A stretch of 64,000 nt of DNA, taken from NCBI GenBank assembly GCA_964019695.1, contig OZ026517.1, positions 50,709,672-50,773,671 on the forward strand, read 5' to 3'. Shown in pieces: positions 59,402 to 64,000 of this stretch. Both the position numbers and the translations under genes were made by a program. The DNA is from Loripinus fragilis. Its lineage: Eukaryota > Mollusca > Bivalvia > Lucinida > Lucinidae. Below the pieces are notes generated by a model that saw nothing but the letters and a program-made list of their open reading frames with translations, was not told the DNA's origin and did no database searches. Numbering within the stretch: the stretch's first letter is position 1; every line of letters starts with the position of its first letter.

Positions 59402-60714
59402 GCTCTTGTATACCTGACTTCCCTCGAGTGGTCCACCTCTATCAATGCTGGGAACTCTGCATAGGCTATACAGTTAAGTGTTTCTGTGGTGTTTGCGGCA
59501 AACTTCACTTCAAGGCGTACCGATCCTTGCTGTACTAGGTTTATATACTCTTCTCCAAGGTCACCAGGAGCTAGATTGAAGGCGTATATCGCATACCCCT
59601 GGTCGAACATATTTCGTTTTATTTGTAGACCGGCATCTTTATTCCATTTCTCAGCAGCTTTGAATAAGTTGACGTATGGTTTGACGTAATTCTTGTTCGC
59701 ACCCACGTCCATTTTCATTGGTTGAGATGGAATACTTTCTCCGTTCACATAGAGAGCTATTTCGTCAGCTAGATTCAGGAGATTGAAGGGATTTTTGGAA
59801 TAATCTCCATTCACGGCGGTTTGCTTCACAAAAGCGAAAAATGCTTTTGTGGGCAAGTTATGTGACCATATATTCTGCCATATAAAAGATCCTGAACCAC
59901 TAGGACATGTATTCATTTTCACCTCAGTTCTGCGAAGTGGATATTTTGCCGTTGTCTTCTTCAGTATTTCTGCATGGTTTATGAGTACTCCACTGTCAAC
60001 TTTGATCATGCAGGCTTTAAATGCTACATCAACAATCTCAAGTTTGTAACTTGGTGTCGTTTCATCGCTTACAATACAGAACGATGCTCTATTCCTGAAG
60101 AGTTTTAGATGTATATCAACACCATTGACGAGGTATTTGTCCATCAAAAAAATGTCTTCGTAAAGTGGTCCTTCCATGTCAAATATGTTGCTCTCTTTCG
60201 TGTATTGGTATCGCTGTGCTAAACCTCCATTCGACCCGGCTTCGGGATCTACGTCTTCGAGATCGTCGTCATCCAGATAGAACAGTTGTGACTGTAACTG
60301 TGACGTTGCTATGTCATTTCCATTAGACAGAAGTAGTTTCAAGTAAGCCTTCCAAGGATAGTAGCTCGTATTAAGAGATACTAGTTTTCCATTCATATAT
60401 GTGTCTATCTGTGACCACATACTTTGAAGCGGAATATTGACAATGCCCGTCTTTTCTTTAGCTGCCAGTTTCGAACCATCTGATTTGACAATTCTACATT
60501 TCGCGTAAAGCCGGCTTCTGCGCAAGTCAATATATTCGTTTCCTTGTCCCGGTACTGCTATCTCAATGGGGGCTTCATCCGATTGGAAAGATGAAACGGG
60601 TCTACATTCTGAGTAGTATATATTCTGTATAGCAACTTGATTGGCAGGAAGTGTAAATATGGATAATTCAGCTGGTTGTCCCAATGTGGTATTTTGATCA
60701 CTAAGATAAGCCAT
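59398..60714 (-). CDS. Hexon-like major capsid protein
   Basis: 438 aa, intact. It resembles the invertebrate F54H12.2-like family, which is the double jelly-roll major capsid protein of Polintons/adintoviruses. Seen: the N-terminal LSIFTLPANQVAIQN, the FDVSG-type segment EIAVPGQGNEYIDL, and the C-terminal GYAIYAFNLAPGD, VRLEVKFAAN and YAEF strands with IEVDHSREV near the end. The length is normal for the family. It would form the trimeric shell units. The start ATG follows an A-rich AAAAA, but the frame upstream is open for another 66 codons and in phase with the pVI-like gene. The stop TGA shares ATGA with the protease start. Single exon. Confidence 0.8.
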   Translation of the reverse strand: MAYLSDQNTTLGQPAELSIFTLPANQVAIQNIYYSECRPVSSFQSDEAPIEIAVPGQGNEYIDLRRSRLYAKCRIVKSDGSKLAAKEKTGIVNIPLQSMWSQIDTYMNGKLVSLNTSYYPWKAYLKLLLSNGNDIATSQLQSQLFYLDDDDLEDVDPEAGSNGGLAQRYQYTKESNIFDMEGPLYEDIFLMDKYLVNGVDIHLKLFRNRASFCIVSDETTPSYKLEIVDVAFKACMIKVDSGVLINHAEILKKTTAKYPLRRTEVKMNTCPSGSGSFIWQNIWSHNLPTKAFFAFVKQTAVNGDYSKNPFNLLNLADEIALYVNGESIPSQPMKMDVGANKNYVKPYVNLFKAAEKWNKDAGLQIKRNMFDQGYAIYAFNLAPGDLGEEYINLVQQGSVRLEVKFAANTTETLNCIAYAEFPALIEVDHSREVRYTRA

Positions 60715-61517
60715 TTTTTCACTTGCGCGATTTCTTATTAAATATATTGAATTCGTTCTCCTGATATTTTTTTTACGCTTCCGTGTCGATGTTACTTTGG
60801 CAGTAGATAGTTTAACACTGGCTGACTTGATAGTGTCTGTTCCTTTTATAGAAATAGGAATGTGAGGTTTATTATCTTGGATGGCATCTTTTAGGTCAGA
60901 TTTGGCCCTCTCTTATATGGCAGTCATGTTACTGACTTGTTTACCCACAATCACTTTTTCTTTGGGTTCTTGAGTAGCATGGGGATTTACAGGGATCATA
61001 TAAGGTTTCTTAGCATACATTCCAGCGATGCCACCTCCCCCTCTCTGCCTGCCTCGATACTGTCCCGGATTGTTTTAGGAGATGATGCATTGATAAGTTA
61101 GGGGTCTTTCATGCAAACCAAATATCTATGTGTCTTGATCCACATCTGAATTAAGGGTGAGGTTGGCGCCGTTAAACCGGTTTAAGCCCTCCAGTAAAAT
61201 ATTTTACTGACCGTTCCAAGGCGGTACTTCTTTTGTGGATCTTTTATGTTTTTGTTCTGTCTTGTGTTTGCTATGTTTTGTGCGCGTCTGTTTATTGTGC
61301 TTCGTGGCCACCTGCTGGGAAAGGGCTGACCTCTTGGCTCTCGTTTGTGGTGTCTTCTGTGAGTTTGTCACTTTCCCATTGGTATCCTGGGTCAGGTGTG
61401 GTACTTGATTGTATCGATTCCTGATCTTTGCAACCTTACTTACTTTCCTTCGATCATATTTTCATAAAACGAACGCCACACAGTGGGATCAGATACGTAC
61501 ATCGAATCTAACATCAT
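60715..61517 (-). pseudogene. pVI-like basic virion protein, split by PLE-A
   Basis: The N-terminal piece (61517-61447) starts MMLDSMYVSDPTVW and breaks after FYENMIEG. The C-terminal piece (61073-60715) resumes with QYRGRQRGGGGIAGMY, then KKPYMIPVNP, and has a basic end (RKRKKN). Gly-rich, Arg/Lys-rich proteins at this position in Polintons are compared to adenovirus pVI/core proteins. A PLE-A tail of about 372 bp lies between the pieces, and a TAA at 60915-60913 interrupts the second. The ATG overlaps the penton gene's TAA (TAATG). After the TAA the frame runs without a stop into the capsid ATG. The gene cannot make a normal product. Confidence 0.65.
61075..61446 (+). mobile_element. PLE-A tail inserted in the pVI-like gene
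   Basis: Starts at AGGAGATGATGCATTG and ends at the PLE-A 3' terminus (TTACTTACTTTC), opposite in orientation to the Polinton genes. The 63-aa plus-strand frame inside is not a gene. I could not define a clean target duplication. Confidence 0.85.
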
Positions 61518-61936
61518 TAAAAGAATGGAAGTTTTCTCAAGAGCAATGTCACTGTCACTTCCCCAAAGAGAAATGAGGCGGGTGAACCTTTGGCATCTCT
61601 TATATACATATGAACGTCTTGAAACTGTCCCAGTTTAATAGGCACTTCATACGGGCATTGATATATGATATTCTCTTTCTCCAGATAAACTCTTCTGATT
61701 AACGGCAATTCTTTATCACCTACAATAGTGTCCTCGCAGATATTAGAGCAAAGAAATACTTCTGGGAGTCCTCGTTGTTTTGTTTGTCCTGGATCCAGTG
61801 AAAATTCTAGCAAAGAAACAGTCCACACTCCATTTAGAATTAGGGGTTTAGGCTGGTGTACCCTGAAATTGTAGGGCTGGTTATTCGGATGAAAAAGAGG
61901 ACTGTCTGAGGACTTCAGTACCATTTGTACGCTCAT
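61517..61936 (-). CDS. Penton-like minor capsid protein
   Basis: 139 aa from ATG at 61936 (MSVQMVLKSSD). An upstream in-frame ATG at 61966 overlaps the integrase end and is less likely. It resembles the single jelly-roll minor capsid protein of Polintons/adintoviruses: FHPNNQPYNFRV, then LNGVWTVSLLEFSL, CSNICEDTIVGDKELPLIRR and a C-terminal VTVTLLLRKL. It would form the fivefold vertices beside the hexon-like shell. The ORF is intact. It begins 8 nt after the integrase stop and its TAA overlaps the next gene's ATG. Confidence 0.7.
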   Translation of the reverse strand: MSVQMVLKSSDSPLFHPNNQPYNFRVHQPKPLILNGVWTVSLLEFSLDPGQTKQRGLPEVFLCSNICEDTIVGDKELPLIRRVYLEKENIIYQCPYEVPIKLGQFQDVHMYIRDAKGSPASFLFGEVTVTLLLRKLPFF

Positions 61937-61944
61937 CTTGAAAG

Positions 61945-63048
61945 CTATGACTGAGACTGAGACCATGCAGTCTTATTTATACTTTTAACGTCAGTTTCTG
62001 ATACCCAGCTGTCATATTTAGGCCCCCACCCTTTCCATCTAACCAAGTATTCTTTCTGTCCAGCTTTCTTTCGAGATTTAAGCATCCTATCTATCAAGTA
62101 CATCTCTTGTTCATAAGCCCTACTTAACTGCTTCTGATAAAATGTTCCAGTAATAACATCTCCATCGTAATCTTTGAGTTTATACTGAGGTATCCCTTCT
62201 TTCATGAAACGTTCTGTCACTACAAATAGATCACGTGACCAGCGCTCATCATACTGTCGCTGAAATTGTCTCCGTAGGAAGCTCACTCTGAAAATGTCTC
62301 CCACCTTGAACTTGAATGATTGGGTACTGGGCTTATGCGTTTGAAGTTTTGACTCATACAGTTCCTTCCATAGTTCAACGTGGTCTGAAGGTTTTACACT
62401 AGCAGGTGTTCGTTTGATACTATGATGATAAGTTTTGTTATAACTGGTCGTCAGTTTTGGAAGAGCTTCAACCCACTGGTGGGATTGTTTGTGCGTCATG
62501 AAGCGTGCTATTCTAGATTTGATGGTTTTTATAGCCCTTTCTGCGAGTGAGGCTTTGACTATATTTTGAGTCACAAAATGAATAGTGTGTTGTTCTTTTA
62601 AATACTTTCTGACATCTTTATTGACGTACTCGCTTCCTTTGTCAGTACGTATACGTGTTGGTTTCCTTCCATCCTTGAAAATGGTCTTAAATGCTTTCAC
62701 AATTTCCACTGCATTTTTAGTCAGTAAGGGCACAGTCCAAACGTCTTTAGACATTATATCCACGGCTAAAAGAAAGTATTTGTACTTTTGATCTTCATAG
62801 CGACGCATGTCAGCTGTATCAACATCCCACTGATAATCCACAAAAGGAGCAACCACCCGTCTGTGGCAAAATTTTGTTTTCTCCTCTTTGTGTACGGCAA
62901 AATCTTCTTGTTTGTGGAGCCATTGGCTTATTTTATTTCTGCTCAAAACAAATTTTCCATCTTTTCTGACGGCTCTGTACAACTTTTCCACCCCACCATA
63001 AGCTGCTGGATCGTAATATATGCTTTTCAAATAGTCTTGATAGGACAT
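61945..63048 (-). CDS. Polinton integrase with chromodomain
   Basis: 367 aa, intact. It inserts the linear element into host DNA. In order: an N-terminal helical region (YYDPAAYGGVEKLYRAVRK); an RNase-H-like DDE core with D77 (WDVDTADM), D136 (RIRTDKGSEY) and E170 (SLAERAIKT); an SH3-like C-terminal DNA-binding part (FKFKVGDIFRVS, about 250-310); and a chromodomain (EYLVRWKGWGPKYDSWV, about 330-350) that may steer insertion to histone marks. Retroviral-type integrase plus chromodomain, next to capsid genes and without any RT, is diagnostic of Polintons. The ATG lies 3 nt after the stop of the 177-aa gene. All catalytic residues are present. Confidence 0.9.
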   Translation of the reverse strand: MSYQDYLKSIYYDPAAYGGVEKLYRAVRKDGKFVLSRNKISQWLHKQEDFAVHKEEKTKFCHRRVVAPFVDYQWDVDTADMRRYEDQKYKYFLLAVDIMSKDVWTVPLLTKNAVEIVKAFKTIFKDGRKPTRIRTDKGSEYVNKDVRKYLKEQHTIHFVTQNIVKASLAERAIKTIKSRIARFMTHKQSHQWVEALPKLTTSYNKTYHHSIKRTPASVKPSDHVELWKELYESKLQTHKPSTQSFKFKVGDIFRVSFLRRQFQRQYDERWSRDLFVVTERFMKEGIPQYKLKDYDGDVITGTFYQKQLSRAYEQEMYLIDRMLKSRKKAGQKEYLVRWKGWGPKYDSWVSETDVKSINKTAWSQSQS

Positions 63049-63051
63049 GGT

Positions 63052-63585
63052 CTACACGGTTATCCACTTATGCCTTAAAGATTTAACGGATGACTTCCTG
63101 CGAACTGGTTTTCCAGGTGGTGGTGGAATTTTCCCACTTCCAAATTGACTGCGTCTGGTATGTGTCAACACACTCTGTGGAACGTTGCTTTCTTGAACAA
63201 GTTGACTGAAAACTTCTGTACCAACTGGATGAAAGGATTTGTAGTCTTTCAACTGAATTTTGATCAAGTCAGTTATGTTGGATCCTTTTATTAAGTGGCC
63301 GTCAATAATGATTTCTCCTTTGTCGTTCCAATGAAGATTTGTGTGTTTATTCAAATGGTTGAGTATTTCTTCGGCTCTTGATTGTAGAGACAACGGCAAT
63401 GAGGTCAGTAAATCGTCCGTTCTGTTGTCTGGAGAAATTGGGTGCAAATTATCTCGTTGAGAAGTATCTATAGTGACTTGATCCCTGTCTGTATCAGTTA
63501 TGCTCAGTGGCTTAGGCTGAGTGAATTGTCCAGAAAGAAGTCGCTCGTATTTATCATATGGAACTAAAACCATTTTACGCATCAT
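63052..63585 (-). CDS. Conserved Polinton protein, function unknown
   Basis: 177 aa. It starts MVLVPYDKYERLLSGQ after two N-terminal residues (MMRK). A polar, probably disordered segment is followed by a conserved-looking core (LHWNDKGEIIIDGHLIKGSNITDLI), then FHPVGTEVFSQLVQ and a basic proline-rich tail (PPPPGKPVRRKS). I recall similar proteins upstream of integrase in invertebrate Polintons, but no role is assigned. It is intact and ends 3 nt before the integrase start, so the two are probably expressed together. Confidence 0.6.
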   Translation of the reverse strand: MMRKMVLVPYDKYERLLSGQFTQPKPLSITDTDRDQVTIDTSQRDNLHPISPDNRTDDLLTSLPLSLQSRAEEILNHLNKHTNLHWNDKGEIIIDGHLIKGSNITDLIKIQLKDYKSFHPVGTEVFSQLVQESNVPQSVLTHTRRSQFGSGKIPPPPGKPVRRKSSVKSLRHKWITV

Positions 63586-63677
63586 CTTTGTTATATTTCT
63601 GCTGGTTATTAAAAAGCATACCCGATGACTTCAATGTCAGAAAATGAAATGAAGTATGCATATGTTTGCAGTTTAAT

Positions 63678-63870
63678 TTATACTGGTTGATAAATGATGG
63701 TATCTTCTTCCGGGAATACACGTCTTCTCACTCGATACGCTTCATTTCCTGTGGGTGAGAAATCCAAGATCAAGTATCCATAAGGCTCTGAAGTGGCATC
63801 TCTGAAAGCTTCTAGTAGAAACTTACTTTGGCCCAAAAATGCTTGACGAGCTAAACACTGGATTTGAGAC
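63678..63870 (-). pseudogene. C-terminal fragment of a Polinton-associated protein
   Basis: About 63 codons, reading LARQAFLGQSKFLLEAF, then RDATSEPYGYLILDF and RRRVFPEEDTIIYQPV to the stop. The YGYLxxDF...RxxxFPxE arrangement resembles a conserved C-terminal motif I associate with invertebrate adintovirus-type proteins. A PLE-A tail inserted at 63870/63871 removes what lies upstream; the remaining N-terminus should be beyond the window. The 76-aa open frame starts in the PLE tail and is artificial there. Confidence 0.5.
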
Positions 63871-64000
63871 AAAGTAAGTAAGGTTGCAAAAATCAGGAAT
63901 CGATACAATCAAGTACCACACCTGACCCTGGATACCAATGGGAAAGTGACAAACTCACAGAAGACACCACAAACGAGAGCCAAGAGGTCAGCCCTTTCCC
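63871..64000 (-). mobile_element. PLE-A tail, cut by the window end
   Basis: Starts with the PLE-A 3' terminus (AAAGTAAGTAAGG on the plus strand) and continues with GATACAATCAAGTACCACACC to the window edge. It lies on the minus strand, like the Polinton genes it disrupts. Confidence 0.85.

Larger units (their letters stand above)
57021..64000 (-). mobile_element. Polinton/Maverick (adintovirus-like) element, partial
   Basis: Co-occurrence of a chromodomain integrase, penton-like and hexon-like capsid proteins, an adenain-like protease and small conserved basic proteins defines a Polinton/Maverick, the group of integrated elements called adintoviruses when viral gene sets are intact. The element leaves the window at 64000. 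Its terminal inverted repeats, DNA polymerase B and packaging ATPase are not seen. The left limit is uncertain: the PC4-like gene at 57171 may be the outermost gene or host DNA. Damage includes two PLE-A tail insertions and nonsense codons in at least two genes. Confidence 0.85.

Noticed and set aside
59486..60049. Plus-strand frames opposite the capsid gene
   Set aside because: Antisense shadows of the hexon-like CDS.

Overview
The window looks like AT-rich, repeat-dense nuclear DNA from an invertebrate, most likely a bivalve mollusc. That placement is inference. It rests on dispersed elements of a kind I associate with bivalve genomes (hairpin-headed AGCTCACCT/GAGCTAA repeats, ATCTCGTTCCCACGACATAA minisatellites, tRNA-derived SINEs) and on candidate spliced exons. 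Nothing suggests a prokaryotic or organellar origin. Most of the sequence is mobile DNA, often nested.

Left part (1-33 kb). A block is duplicated at 1-7745 and 29829-32258. It carries an intronless gene for a type II membrane protein with a DxD glycosyltransferase-like motif: intact at 6401-7636, and killed by two nonsense codons at 30935-32182. The first block is interrupted by two Penelope-like retroelements (PLE-A 447-2556 and PLE-B 2557-4413). Shortened 3' tails of PLE-A recur about ten times and those of PLE-B about five times across the window, always with the same 3' end, as expected of 5'-truncated retro-insertions. Between the blocks lie minisatellites (9.7, 13.5-15.5, 26.8 kb), foldback or TIR transposons (11.9, 17.5-19.9, 20.7-22.2, 24.4-25.9, 27-29.4 kb) and three candidate terminal exons of host genes (11561-11670 minus, 12639-12873 plus, 16220-16401 minus).

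Middle (33-57 kb). The best preserved PLE-A copy (35455-38294) still has several frameshifts. It is followed by PLE-B tails, SINEs, a 5'-truncated CR1/jockey-type LINE with a (GATA)n tail (47300-48852), a TIR MITE (43834-44173), a TA-flanked foldback element (49732-50500) and tandem arrays. I see no convincing multi-exon host gene here.

Right end (57-64 kb). This is part of a Polinton/Maverick (adintovirus-like) element, mostly on the minus strand. In transcription order it carries a truncated conserved C-terminal fragment, a 177-aa protein, a chromodomain integrase, a penton-like minor capsid protein, a pVI-like basic protein split by a PLE-A tail, a hexon-like major capsid protein, an adenain-like protease with a nonsense codon, and a small basic protein. 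A divergent PC4-like gene with an internal stop and a 21-bp minisatellite lie at its left. Five neighbouring genes are spaced by +8 to -4 nt or share a frame. DNA polymerase B and the packaging ATPase are not in the window and presumably lie beyond 64000. The element could encode integration and virion assembly, but as it stands it is damaged.
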